From positions 1 to 40,333 of the IMG/VR virus record IMGVR_UViG_3300025093_000047: 40,333 bases of DNA. One strand, given 5' to 3'. Under the pieces are notes generated by a model. That model did not search any database, had not been told where the DNA came from, and was given only the letters and a program-made list of their open reading frames with translations. Of the stretch, positions 1-7,039 are shown in pieces; position 1 is the stretch's first letter; each line of letters starts with the position of its first letter. This DNA is from a virus. The translations under genes were made by a program, and so were the position numbers.

Positions 1-461
1 GCATGAAGGGACGCGGCGGGTTTTGCTGACTAAAGCGGAATTGGATTGGCTCGTCGCGTGGTGTGATCGAAATGAACACATGATCGCGCAAATGCTTAAA
101 CACTTCCCGAAAGGTTAAAAGATGGCAGGAAAACGCAAATTGACGCCTCCGCAGCTGGTTTTCGCCAAAGCGATTCTGGATGGTATGTCGCAAGTTCAGG
201 CTTATCGTCAGGCTTACCCGGAAACCAGCGAGAAATCGGCTCTCTCGAATGCATCTCGTTTGATGGGAACTGAGGGAGTCGCACGCTACATCGACTCCCG
301 CCGTCAGAAACAAGAAACCGCAGAAACCCTCACCCGGACCAAGAAACGCGAATTTCTCGCCGGTGTTGTGGCTGGGAATGCGGATCGCGAATTGACTCCG
401 CTTCAGCTCCAGGCCATCGCGATTGACAACAAAATGGCAGGACATGACGCACCGGAACGGG
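1..461. repeat. Left copy of the terminal redundancy (partner 39875-40333)
   Basis: Positions 1-461 align with 39875-40333 with a net 2-base length difference. The first 90 bases are identical, the middle (about 91-334) carries many substitutions, and the last 127 bases (335-461 against 40207-40333) are identical. An exact 127-base match at a contig end is what a de Bruijn assembler with k=127 leaves when it closes a circle, so the molecule is probably circular or circularly permuted, with a unit of 39872 bp. The divergent middle is not explained by simple closure and points to two co-existing alleles. Confidence 0.9.
2..118 (+). CDS. C-terminal part of a 53-codon protein upstream of terS (5' end cut by the window)
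   Basis: This is the truncated left copy of the small gene that is complete at 39831-39992. The reading frame enters at position 2 and runs 38 codons to TAA at 116-118, four bases before the terminase small-subunit start. It differs from the complete copy at only two codons near the end (Leu-Lys here, Val-Arg there). The product is a short helical protein with charged residues and several tryptophans. No family is recognised. The fixed position directly before the terminase genes in both copies suggests a packaging-linked or simply co-transcribed role, which is inference. That it is coding is supported by conservation of the frame between the two alleles. Confidence 0.6.
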   Translation, partial: HEGTRRVLLTKAELDWLVAWCDRNEHMIAQMLKHFPKG

Positions 462-520
462 TTGAAGTCTCGATGAATCCGCTCGAAAAGTTGGTTCACG
501 CGATACAGCTAGAGGATTAA
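122..520 (+). CDS. terS: Terminase small subunit (TerS)
   Basis: The 132-residue product recognises phage DNA and hands it to the large terminase to start packaging. The N-terminal half matches the Terminase_2 pattern by eye: LTPPQLVFAKAI, then AYRQAYP, then a spaced set of small residues leading to SRL and a YIDSRRQ helix, which together form a helix-turn-helix DNA-binding domain (about residues 7-62). The remainder is charged and probably mediates oligomerisation and TerL contact. Position and order (TerS, small ORF, TerL) fit. A second allele at 39994-40333 is nearly identical outside residues 25-62 but strongly different within them, so the DNA-reading part varies while the oligomerisation part is conserved. 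The start ATG follows the previous stop by three bases. Size is in the lower part of the usual range. Confidence 0.9.
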   Translation: MAGKRKLTPPQLVFAKAILDGMSQVQAYRQAYPETSEKSALSNASRLMGTEGVARYIDSRRQKQETAETLTRTKKREFLAGVVAGNADRELTPLQLQAIAIDNKMAGHDAPERVEVSMNPLEKLVHAIQLED

Positions 521-712
521 GTGATCCACCCCCGCGACATGTACGGAGAGATTGAGCGGTTGCACAACCTGGTTCACGGAGGACCGGAACCGCCCGATTT
601 GCCGCAGGTTGACGATGTTGTCATTGACGAAATCAGGCGGCTGACTCCAACCGGGGAAGCCTACTGGCGGCGGCAATTGTTTATCGAGCACCGTTACCCG
701 GATGAACCTTGA
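521..712 (+). CDS. Small conserved-position protein between TerS and TerL
   Basis: This 63-residue frame starts with GTG immediately after the TerS stop (TAA then GTG), with AGAGGA a few bases upstream as a good ribosome binding site, and its end overlaps the TerL start by 11 bases. An alternative start is the ATG at 539. The product is rich in Pro, Glu and Arg and contains a central acidic stretch. I recognise no domain. Tight coupling between two terminase genes argues that it is translated and that TerL translation depends on it. A role as a terminase accessory protein is possible but is inference only. Confidence 0.7.
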   Translation: MIHPRDMYGEIERLHNLVHGGPEPPDLPQVDDVVIDEIRRLTPTGEAYWRRQLFIEHRYPDEP

Positions 713-2234
713 ATCCAACCTGAGAAACCGGCGCTGGCGGCTGTCTAATCTGTACAAGATCCAGGACAAGTCAGGCCAAACCGTCAGATTCCAGCCGAAC
801 GAAGCGCAGATCAGGCTGCTGGACTCCAAACATCCACTTCAGTGCATCCTGAAGGCACGCCAGCTTGGGTTTTCAACCCTGATCGCGATCGATATCCTGG
901 ACCTGTTGCTATTCCGTCGCGGGCAGTCGGCTGGCATCGTTGATCGGACGTTGGAAGACGCCAAAGCCAAACTCGGCAAAATGAAATTTGCCTACGACCA
1001 TTTGCCGGAGCCGTTGAAACAAGCGATTCCAGTTGGCGAGACCTGGACCACGCAGAAATTAACCTGGCGCAACGGCTCTCAGGCGGTGGCGGATGTTAGC
1101 CTGCGCGGTGGAACCTATCAGCACCTGCATGTGTCGGAGTTCGGCAAGATCGCGTACAAGGATCCAGCGCGAGCACAAGAAATCGTTTCCGGTGCCTTCA
1201 ACACGGTAGCGCCCGGCTCCCGGATCTTCGTGGAGTCAACTCATGAAGGCGGCAAGGGCGGCGCGTTCTATGATTTGTGTCAGGTGGCGATGGAGGCGCA
1301 AGGGCAAGACCTGACATTGCTAGACTTCCGGTTCGTTTTTGAGCCGTGGTACGCTGATCCCGCCTATCGACTCCCAGCCGATTCGGTCAGGCTGTCCACT
1401 CTTGACGTTGAGTATTTCGCCAAGCTGGAAGCGGACGGCATCCAGCTTGAGCCGGATCAACGGGCGTGGTACGCGAAAAAACGAGCCCAGCAGGGGCATT
1501 CAATGCTTCAGGAGTTTCCGTCTACCCCGGCGGAAGCGTTCGAAGTCCTGATCGAGGGAGCCATCTACGGCGAGTGTTTGTCTAAGCAACGTGCGGCCGG
1601 TGCAATCAGGCCATTCGAGCACGACCAAAGCGTGCCGGTTTTCACGTTTTGGGACATTGGCTTTTCGGACACAACAGCCATATGGGCAGCTCAAATGGTG
1701 GGCCGGGAGGTTCACTTGATCGACCACTACGAAGCCAATGGAGAAGCCTGCGCCCATTACGCAAAGGTGATTCAGGATTGGATTGACAAGCGGGAATATC
1801 GCATTCAAGCCAACTATCTTCCGCATGATGCCGGATATACCGAAAAAGGGAGCGGCAAGAGCTACGAGGTTCAATTGCAGGATGCCGGGGTGAGAAACAC
1901 GGTGATTGTGCCCCGTACGCCTGACAGGTGGCTAGGGATCAACCACCTGCGGGAGATGTTCAATCGGGTTTGGATAAGCTCGGAACGGTGCAGGCGCGGC
2001 ATTGAGTGCCTGGAAGCCTATCGAACGAACTATAATGATCGGCTGGGCAAGTTTGCGGATGAGCCGTTGCATGATTGGGCAAGCAATACGGCTGATGCAT
2101 TGCGGACGTTCGCGGAAGCGCACATGCGGGGAATGCTGAAGGACAATAGCCCGGTGGCAAAAGAGAGTCGGCGGCGTCGGGGTCCAAGGGTGCGGACGGG
2201 AGTCCGTAGGGGGCGGGCGGTGGTCAGGCGTTAA
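702..2234 (+). CDS. terL: Terminase large subunit (TerL), ATPase-nuclease
   Basis: The 510-residue packaging motor translocates DNA into the prohead and cuts it. The N-terminal ATPase half shows a deviant Walker A of the terminase type (KARQLGFST, about residues 47-55) and a Walker B-like segment ending in acidic residues (HVSEFGKIA). The C-terminal RNase H-like nuclease half begins at FWDIGFSDTTAIW, which supplies the first catalytic aspartates, and ends with HDWASNTADALRTFAEA, the typical final acidic motif. Length is normal for the family (Terminase_6 type). The extreme C-terminus is a short Arg-rich tail. The start ATG overlaps the preceding small gene, indicating coupled translation. Confidence is high from motif order and context. 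Confidence 0.97.
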   Translation: MNLESNLRNRRWRLSNLYKIQDKSGQTVRFQPNEAQIRLLDSKHPLQCILKARQLGFSTLIAIDILDLLLFRRGQSAGIVDRTLEDAKAKLGKMKFAYDHLPEPLKQAIPVGETWTTQKLTWRNGSQAVADVSLRGGTYQHLHVSEFGKIAYKDPARAQEIVSGAFNTVAPGSRIFVESTHEGGKGGAFYDLCQVAMEAQGQDLTLLDFRFVFEPWYADPAYRLPADSVRLSTLDVEYFAKLEADGIQLEPDQRAWYAKKRAQQGHSMLQEFPSTPAEAFEVLIEGAIYGECLSKQRAAGAIRPFEHDQSVPVFTFWDIGFSDTTAIWAAQMVGREVHLIDHYEANGEACAHYAKVIQDWIDKREYRIQANYLPHDAGYTEKGSGKSYEVQLQDAGVRNTVIVPRTPDRWLGINHLREMFNRVWISSERCRRGIECLEAYRTNYNDRLGKFADEPLHDWASNTADALRTFAEAHMRGMLKDNSPVAKESRRRRGPRVRTGVRRGRAVVRR

Positions 2235-2259
2235 GGCTCTGCGTCCGTCCTTTGGTTTT

Positions 2260-2475
2260 ATGAGTGAAAGAAACGAAGAATGCAGTAAGTGCCGTTTTTG
2301 GCGACTGGAAACACACGATGATTGGGAGCATTACGGTTACTGTTTGAGGAATCCGCCCACGTTTGTGTCTAGTGGTAAGGCTGAGTGGCCGACAACGTGG
2401 GCTTGTGATTGGTGCGGTGAATTTTCGCCCAAAGCCCCATTCAATTCTACCGAAGCCGGGGAAAATCCCGCCTAA
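2260..2475 (+). CDS. Small zinc-finger-like protein
   Basis: The 71-residue product has two cysteine pairs spaced like a zinc ribbon: CSKCRFW near the N-terminus and CDWCGEF in the second half, with an additional isolated Cys in GYCLRNPP. Short Cys-rich proteins with the same layout (CxxC-FW ... GxCxRxPP ... CxxC) are frequent in phages next to packaging genes. A very similar Cys layout recurs at the far end of the genome (27668-27862). Function is unknown; metal binding is inferred from the cysteines. The gene lies 25 bases after TerL and seven bases before the next gene. Confidence 0.75.
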   Translation: MSERNEECSKCRFWRLETHDDWEHYGYCLRNPPTFVSSGKAEWPTTWACDWCGEFSPKAPFNSTEAGENPA

Positions 2476-2481
2476 AGCCCC

Positions 2482-2841
2482 ATGACCCCAATTGAACAAG
2501 CCGCAGCTGTCTATGTGCGGGAACATTGTCCCCGCACGTTGAGGGAGGATCTGGAGCTACACTTGTTGAACGGTTACGTGTTCAGCACCCCGACTTGCTT
2601 TGTCATGGGCAGGCCGGTTGTGCGGGAGGCTGACCCTGACGACATAGTTGATCCTGCGATCACGTTTGAGGGGCGGTTTCACGATTGCTGGCACGTTTAT
2701 TTGGCTGCTGGCGACATGCGGGAGGCTGTCCGGTTCATGCCGTATCCGCTGGAGTATGTGAGTTATGAGCGTAGAAATGTGCTCAGAATCAGAAAAATGA
2801 ATTGCCTTTCCAGCAAGTTGAGCGTATATCAGCCTTACTGA
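2482..2841 (+). CDS. Hypothetical protein of the packaging/head operon
   Basis: The 119-residue frame sits between the zinc-finger protein and the portal region, on the same strand with almost no gap. The product is a mixed alpha/beta soluble protein with an acidic central part (READPDDIVDP) followed by a histidine/tryptophan patch (GRFHDCWHVYLAAGD) and a basic C-terminus. No signal peptide, membrane segment or known motif is visible. The C-terminal 25 residues have a different, basic composition. I cannot assign a function; location alone suggests a head-related or neutral passenger gene. Confidence 0.65.
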   Translation: MTPIEQAAAVYVREHCPRTLREDLELHLLNGYVFSTPTCFVMGRPVVREADPDDIVDPAITFEGRFHDCWHVYLAAGDMREAVRFMPYPLEYVSYERRNVLRIRKMNCLSSKLSVYQPY

Positions 2842-2844
2842 TAT

Positions 2845-3069
2845 ATGTTGCAAGGCAAATTTGATCTTCTAATGCGCTGTCATAAAGGCGGCGACTACAA
2901 AGAACCTCCTCCCCCCGATCCTCCTGCGACGGAGAGAACCGCAGAAGTCTATCAGGCTTCGCGTGGTGCCCGTCGTGATGCGCGTCGGCGCAAGGGGTAT
3001 CGTTCAACGTTGTTGTCGGGTGAAGCAGCGGGAAGCATGGGGCAGCCGAAAAAGACTCTTTTGGGTTGA
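2845..3069 (+). CDS. Small portal-adjacent phage protein with KKTLLG C-terminus
   Basis: The 74-residue product has a proline-rich segment (PPPPDPP), a strongly basic stretch (RGARRDARRRKGYRSTLLSG) and ends in PKKTLLG. This combination, a short protein immediately before the portal with Arg-rich RGxRSTLL and a final KKTLLG, recurs in many short-tailed phages, although its biochemical role is not established to my knowledge. It lacks membrane segments. The stop overlaps a possible TTG start of the portal at 3066, and the portal ATG is three bases downstream, so the two are probably translationally linked. No clear ribosome binding site precedes its ATG. Confidence 0.75.
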   Translation: MLQGKFDLLMRCHKGGDYKEPPPPDPPATERTAEVYQASRGARRDARRRKGYRSTLLSGEAAGSMGQPKKTLLG

Positions 3070-3071
3070 TT

Positions 3072-4727
3072 ATGGACGGCAAGAGCATAGTTGAGCGCAA
3101 CAACCACTTGAAGAGTCAGGCGGCGACTTGGCGAACGGTGTGGCAAGATATTGCGGACTATGTGATGCCGAGGAAGTCTGAGATTGAGGATCGCAAGACG
3201 CCGGATGTGGAAGGGTGGACGGATGAGATTTACGACACCACGGCGATTCACGCGAACATGGCGCTGGCTGCGGGGCAGTTGAACTATTTGACTCCAGCCG
3301 GGGAAAGGTGGTTTTCGTTTGCGTCACCGGTAGGTTCTGAGGGCAACGACGAGGATGCCGGATGGATGAATGAGGCGACGACGGCGGTGCTTGAGGCATT
3401 GGCGCGGAGCAACTTCTACCTTGAGGTACACGAGATGTATCTGGACCGGGGCGCATTTGGGACTTCTAACCTTTACGTTGAGGAATCGGACGATGGCGGT
3501 ATCCGGTTCAAGTGCCATCGGGCCGGGACTTATCATGTTTCGGAGAATCACGAGGGCATGGTGGACACGGTGTTCCGCGAGTTCGAGATGACGGCGCGGC
3601 AGGCGTATCAGAAGTTCGGGGAAGAGCTTCCGGCGAAGCTGCTGAATCTGGTAAAAGAGGGAGATCCGAAAGGCAAGGACGCCAATTTCAAGTTCATCCA
3701 CGCGGTTTACCCACGGGAGGACGGAGATCGGGATTACTCGAAGCAGGACGGTGAGAACAAGCCGATTGCATCGGTTTACGTTTGCCTGGAGGAGAACAAG
3801 ATTGTCCAGGTTGGCGGTTATGATTCGATGCCCTATTTTGTTTCGCGCTACCTGAAGTGGGGGGATGAGTGTTACGGCTATGGTCCGAGCATTGAGGCAT
3901 TGCCGACGATTCGGCAGGTGAATTTCATTGAGAAGCAGTTGGATGCACTGGCTGAACAGGCTGCATTCCCGAGGGTTTTGGTGCCGGATTCGCTGGAAGG
4001 CGAAGTTGATATGCGGGCGGCGGGCATCACGTTCTTTGATCCCAACAACCCGGCAGCGATGCCGAAGGAATGGGCAACGCAGGGGCGTTATGACGTGGGT
4101 CGTGATCGTTGCGAGCAGAAGCGGGATTCGATACGGAGGTCTTACCATAATGACCTGTTTCGGATGTTTGCCGAGCGCGACAAGCAGATGACGGCAACGG
4201 AGGTTCTGGAGTTGGCGGAAGAGAAGCTGATTCAGTTTAGCCCCACGTTTGCGCGGATGGTGGGTGAGATTCTTGATCCGATGTTGGAGCGGGTTTTCGG
4301 TTTGTTGTATCAGCAGGGCAAGATACCCCAGCCGCCGAGGTCTTTGATGGTTGAGACGGACGAGGGTGTGGGGATGCAGATGCCCAAGATTGAATACACC
4401 AGCAAGATTGCGTTGGCGATCAAGATGATGGAGAGCCGTCAATTCTTGGCGTTCACGGAGGTCATGGGGCCGTTGGCTCAGTTCAAGCCGGAAGTGTTGG
4501 ATGCGATTGATTTTGACAAGGCGACTCGCGGGTTGGCTCGCAACTTCAGCCTGCGCAACGAATGGTTGCGGTCGGAGGAAGATGTTGATGAGTTGCGGGA
4601 AGCTCGGGCTGCGGCGCAGCAGGCTATGGAGCAGGCTGAGATGGCAAAGACAACGGCTGAAGCGGCCAAGACTGCTAGCGAGGTTTCACCGGAAGGAATG
4701 AACAGAATGGAAGGAATGTTTAACTGA
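3072..4727 (+). CDS. Portal (head-tail connector) protein
   Basis: This is the ring protein at the vertex through which DNA enters and leaves, docking terminase and later the tail. The 551-residue product matches the T7-like head-to-tail connector family by eye: the N-terminal WQDIADYVMPRK, the IYDTTAIHANMALAAGQLNYLTPAGERWF segment (read as two adjoining motifs), the central GYGPSIEALPTIRQVN and the later MTATEVLELAEEK helix. The C-terminus is an Ala/Glu-rich coiled coil (last 60 residues), typical of the barrel region. I chose ATG 3072; an in-frame TTG at 3066 overlapping the previous stop is the alternative and would add two residues. Length is normal for podovirus portals. Confidence 0.96.
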   Translation: MDGKSIVERNNHLKSQAATWRTVWQDIADYVMPRKSEIEDRKTPDVEGWTDEIYDTTAIHANMALAAGQLNYLTPAGERWFSFASPVGSEGNDEDAGWMNEATTAVLEALARSNFYLEVHEMYLDRGAFGTSNLYVEESDDGGIRFKCHRAGTYHVSENHEGMVDTVFREFEMTARQAYQKFGEELPAKLLNLVKEGDPKGKDANFKFIHAVYPREDGDRDYSKQDGENKPIASVYVCLEENKIVQVGGYDSMPYFVSRYLKWGDECYGYGPSIEALPTIRQVNFIEKQLDALAEQAAFPRVLVPDSLEGEVDMRAAGITFFDPNNPAAMPKEWATQGRYDVGRDRCEQKRDSIRRSYHNDLFRMFAERDKQMTATEVLELAEEKLIQFSPTFARMVGEILDPMLERVFGLLYQQGKIPQPPRSLMVETDEGVGMQMPKIEYTSKIALAIKMMESRQFLAFTEVMGPLAQFKPEVLDAIDFDKATRGLARNFSLRNEWLRSEEDVDELREARAAAQQAMEQAEMAKTTAEAAKTASEVSPEGMNRMEGMFN

Positions 4728-4728
4728 T

Positions 4729-4971
4729 ATGCCTGGAACAATGGATTTTTACACTGATGGCGTGGCAATTACGCCGCATAACTCGACGAACTTCTCGGAA
4801 GGCGAATGCCGTGGGATTTACGTTGGTGGCGCGGGCAACATGGTGGTGGTGAAGCCGAATGGCAGCACCGTTACGATCACCGGAGCTTTGGCGGGGACGA
4901 TCATCCCGATCAAGGCGATCCGTGTGAACAGCACCAGCACCACGGCGACGAACTTGGTCGCCCTCTACTGA
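4729..4971 (+). CDS. Small beta-rich virion-associated protein
   Basis: The 80-residue product is almost entirely beta-prone with the pattern RGIYVGGAGNMVVV-KPNG-STVTITG-ALAGTIIPIKAIRVN-STTATNLVALY (shown in pieces). Short proteins with exactly this order, a glycine-rich strand, a PNG/PDG turn, then AGxxxPI and a TTATNLVALY ending, are widespread beside phage portal and capsid genes and are usually annotated as conserved phage protein. A structural or decoration role is inference from this neighbourhood. It starts two bases after the portal stop, and its TGA overlaps the next ATG as TGATG. Confidence 0.8.
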   Translation: MPGTMDFYTDGVAITPHNSTNFSEGECRGIYVGGAGNMVVVKPNGSTVTITGALAGTIIPIKAIRVNSTSTTATNLVALY

Positions 4972-5396
4972 TGGCTATTTGCGTGGCGGGCAAGGCTGGG
5001 AACGCTGTTGGCGTCAGCGGTGGCGGCGGCGGTGGTGGTGGTGGCGGCAGCTCTGTAGCTGTTTCATTGAGCTTCACCAATTATGAGCCTAGTAGCTGGC
5101 AATTGGACATCGTTGACAAGAATGGGGTTACTCAGTCGCTTACCAATGCGAGCCCTACGGCAAACATTGATTTCACAAAAGACGGCAGCACCTACCATAC
5201 TTACGATTTCAGCTTCAGCCCTGACGTTGACGAAATGATGGACGGAAATATCTCCGTCAACGGTTCCAATACCATCAGCGCCGAATACCAGAGTGATTAT
5301 GGTGAAGGCGGCGATTTGAACAACGGCTATGGAATCCAAATTGATTCCGGCGAATCGACCCTTGTCTTGAGCGTTCCGGTTACTCAACCAAGCTAA
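4971..5396 (+). CDS. Hypothetical protein with ten-glycine hinge and beta domain
   Basis: I choose the ATG at 4971, which overlaps the previous stop (TGATG); an in-frame start at 4806 lies inside the upstream gene and is unlikely. The 141-residue product has a short N-terminal segment (MAICVAGKAGNAVGVSG), a run of ten glycines, then a beta-strand-rich domain of about 110 residues with regular Ser/Thr/Asn-rich strands. The glycine run is encoded by mixed GGC and GGT codons, so it is a selected flexible linker and not a recent slippage tract. This looks like a virion appendage such as a head fibre or decoration, anchored N-terminally and displayed on a hinge. Function is inference; no family is recognised. 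Confidence 0.75.
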   Translation: MAICVAGKAGNAVGVSGGGGGGGGGGSSVAVSLSFTNYEPSSWQLDIVDKNGVTQSLTNASPTANIDFTKDGSTYHTYDFSFSPDVDEMMDGNISVNGSNTISAEYQSDYGEGGDLNNGYGIQIDSGESTLVLSVPVTQPS

Positions 5397-6199
5397 TGAA
5401 GCCGATCGGCTTAGTTTTGTTTTGTTCGCTTGTCCTTGTTTCGTGCAAGGGGCCGACTGAGGCGTATCAAGACGCAAAAGACAGGGTTCAGTCCGCAGAG
5501 GATGACATTGCTGCTGCCGAACTGAGTGCGACCAAGCACGGAGTGGGGAATGCGCTTGCAGCGCAGGCTGCGCTTGCGGGGAAGACCGACAAGGGAATCC
5601 ATGAGCAGGTTGCCGAAGGGAGGCTGAAGGTTGCGCGTGCAGCGTTTGAAGTGGGTCGGGTGATGCCGCCCGCAGAGACGATTCTAAGGTTGGAACAGGC
5701 TGCCGCTGATGCTGTGTCAACCAACGTCGAATTGCGAACTGCCGCGTCCGTTGCATTGGCTGCATATGACAAGGAGCTGAAGGCAAAGGATGAAGCCATC
5801 CGGCAGCTTGAAGGACGATTGGAAGCTGCGGAGCAACGTGCCGACAAGGTGAACCAGCGCAATGCTGCCGATGCTGAATTCAAGCGGTCACTGATTAAGC
5901 TGGGTTGGTATCTGTTTGGCGGGATTGCGGCTTTGATTCTTTGGAACGTCCTCAAGGTTGCGGGAATGTTCAACCCGGTGGTTGGCGCTGGTGTGGGTGC
6001 TTTTCGGGTTGCCGGGAATACCCTGTCATCCGCGCTATCGCAGGTGAAGCAGGGCGGGGATGCGTTTTTGAAAACGTTGCAGGAAGCCAGCGATTTGACG
6101 CCGGAACAAAAATCAAAGGTGCGCGAATTCTTTCGAAGAGAACAAGACCGGGCGCAGGACGCACAGGTCCGTGAACTGATTAAGAAAATTCCGAAATGA
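5396..6199 (+). CDS. Lipoprotein with periplasmic coiled coil and one transmembrane helix (spanin-like topology)
   Basis: The 267-residue product begins with a lipoprotein signal peptide: basic start, hydrophobic stretch, and lipobox LVSC with Cys17. Residue +2 is Lys, not Asp, so outer-membrane sorting is expected in enterics. Residues 20-165 are heptad-rich and charged (coiled coil), residues about 167-188 form a strong transmembrane helix, and an 80-residue Gly- then charge-rich tail follows. Anchoring to the outer membrane by lipid and to the inner membrane by a helix is the topology of unimolecular spanins, which disrupt the outer membrane in lysis. The next genes look like holins. The long tail after the membrane helix is not typical of known u-spanins, so superinfection exclusion is an alternative. 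The start overlaps the previous stop (TAATG). Confidence 0.8.
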   Translation: MKPIGLVLFCSLVLVSCKGPTEAYQDAKDRVQSAEDDIAAAELSATKHGVGNALAAQAALAGKTDKGIHEQVAEGRLKVARAAFEVGRVMPPAETILRLEQAAADAVSTNVELRTAASVALAAYDKELKAKDEAIRQLEGRLEAAEQRADKVNQRNAADAEFKRSLIKLGWYLFGGIAALILWNVLKVAGMFNPVVGAGVGAFRVAGNTLSSALSQVKQGGDAFLKTLQEASDLTPEQKSKVREFFRREQDRAQDAQVRELIKKIPK

Positions 6200-6357
6200 A
6201 GAAACCCAGAGCATTTGTCCACAACATGGCGGCGGTAATTCCGTCGATTATCCTTACCGCAGCCCCATTGATGGCGGGTTATCCGCTGGGGTTGATTGTG
6301 TCCATCCCGGTGGGTGCGTTTGCGTGGTGGGTTGCGGTCAAATACTGGGCCAAGTAA
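6196..6357 (+). CDS. Two-helix small membrane protein, candidate holin
   Basis: This 53-codon gene starts with ATGA overlapping the lipoprotein stop. The product has a basic N-terminus (MKKPR), a first hydrophobic helix at about residues 10-27, a Gly-Tyr-Pro turn, and a second helix at about 30-48 ending in KYWAK. Size, two transmembrane segments and charged ends are typical of class II holins, which time lysis by permeabilising the inner membrane. Position between a spanin-like lipoprotein and a coiled-coil/membrane protein supports a lysis cassette. No homologue is recognised by sequence, so the call rests on topology and context. Confidence 0.7.
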   Translation: MKKPRAFVHNMAAVIPSIILTAAPLMAGYPLGLIVSIPVGAFAWWVAVKYWAK

Positions 6358-6361
6358 GTCC

Positions 6362-6589
6362 ATGAGCGAGGATGAGTACAATGCAAAGAGCCTGGATGCA
6401 GTCCTTTCGAGGATGGACACCAAGCTGGAGAACATCGAGGAAGGCCAATCGGTGATTCTGAGGAAAATCCGGGACCAGGACAATGAGATCGTTGCCAACA
6501 AGGTGAGCATTGGTCGGGTGAAGGCGGTTGGCAGCGCCTTGGCTGCGGTGGGGAGCGGTATTTTGGGCTGGCTGTCAACGAGGCAATGA
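6362..6589 (+). CDS. Coiled-coil protein with C-terminal membrane helix (XhlA-like, holin accessory)
   Basis: I choose ATG 6362 (MSEDEYNAK), four bases after the previous stop; an upstream in-frame start lies inside the holin-like gene. The 75-residue product has an N-terminal amphipathic coiled coil with acidic and basic heptads (about residues 8-50), followed by one small-residue-rich transmembrane helix (SALAAVGSGILGWL, about 56-71). This layout resembles haemolysin XhlA-type proteins that accompany holins or endolysins. Its location inside the lysis-like cluster agrees. The exact role is inference. Confidence 0.7.
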   Translation: MSEDEYNAKSLDAVLSRMDTKLENIEEGQSVILRKIRDQDNEIVANKVSIGRVKAVGSALAAVGSGILGWLSTRQ

Positions 6590-6590
6590 G

Positions 6591-6779
6591 ATGGACAACC
6601 CCGAAGAGTTGCGAGCGAGATGGATGGAGCTTGCCGGGGAGATCATGGCCGGTCGCAGGAAAGTTGAGAGTGAGTCGGAAGCCAGGAGCATTGTGTTTGC
6701 GTTGAAGTGGTATCCGGGTCCGTTGTCGGATTCCTGCCGGAAGTATCTCGAATCAATTTATGAGCGAAGAAAAAAATGA
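6591..6779 (+). CDS. Small hypothetical protein
   Basis: This 62-codon gene starts one base after the previous stop and overlaps the next gene by 20 bases. The product is a charged, mostly helical soluble protein (RARWMELAGEIMAGRRKVE, then a WYPG turn and a basic C-terminus). No motif, membrane segment or signal is visible. It lies between the membrane proteins and the Bbp19-like gene. Function is unknown; coding is supported by the absence of gaps on either side and by frame continuity with its neighbours. Confidence 0.6.
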   Translation: MDNPEELRARWMELAGEIMAGRRKVESESEARSIVFALKWYPGPLSDSCRKYLESIYERRKK

Positions 6780-7038
6780 GCAGCAAAGGCTGATATTGGC
6801 CTACAAGGCTGTTTTTGGGACAAGTGATCAGCGGACAGTCTATCAGGACATGGTTTGGCGCGACTTGAACCGACGCAACGGGGTTGATCTTCCGGCATTT
6901 CGCAAGGATGAGAACGGTGCTTACGACCCTGTGAGAGCAGCCCTGACTGACGGGATGCGGCAATCTTTCTTGAACATCCGCAAGATGGTTTCGGCGGATG
7001 TGGAGAAACTGGAAAAACCAAACGCAAAAAGGAAATAG
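6760..7038 (+). CDS. Bbp19-like conserved phage protein
   Basis: The 92-residue product shows the pattern of the Bbp19 family known from Bordetella podoviruses: YKAVFGTSDQRTVYQDMVWRDL (read as two motifs), then FRKDENGAYDPVRAALTDGMRQSFLNIRKM near the C-terminus, with the conserved AYDP, the DG-R turn and a final helix. Members lie between portal and scaffold/capsid genes in podoviruses, as here. The molecular role is not established to my knowledge; head assembly is likely from the context. It overlaps the previous gene by 20 bases and is followed by a well-placed AAGGAA site for the next gene. Confidence 0.75.
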   Translation: MSEEKNEQQRLILAYKAVFGTSDQRTVYQDMVWRDLNRRNGVDLPAFRKDENGAYDPVRAALTDGMRQSFLNIRKMVSADVEKLEKPNAKRK

Positions 7039-7039
7039 C

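Noticed and set aside
3324-4442. 372-codon minus-strand frame inside the portal gene
   Set aside because: Antisense shadow of the well-supported portal protein; residues are Arg/Leu/His-rich without domain character.
4806-4970. Upstream in-frame extension of the Gly10 protein
   Set aside because: It lies entirely inside the preceding gene, whose stop overlaps the ATG at 4971, the more economical start.
5488-6510. 340-codon minus-strand frame
   Set aside because: Antisense to the lipoprotein and holin-like genes; Ser/Ala-rich shadow composition and no ribosome binding site.
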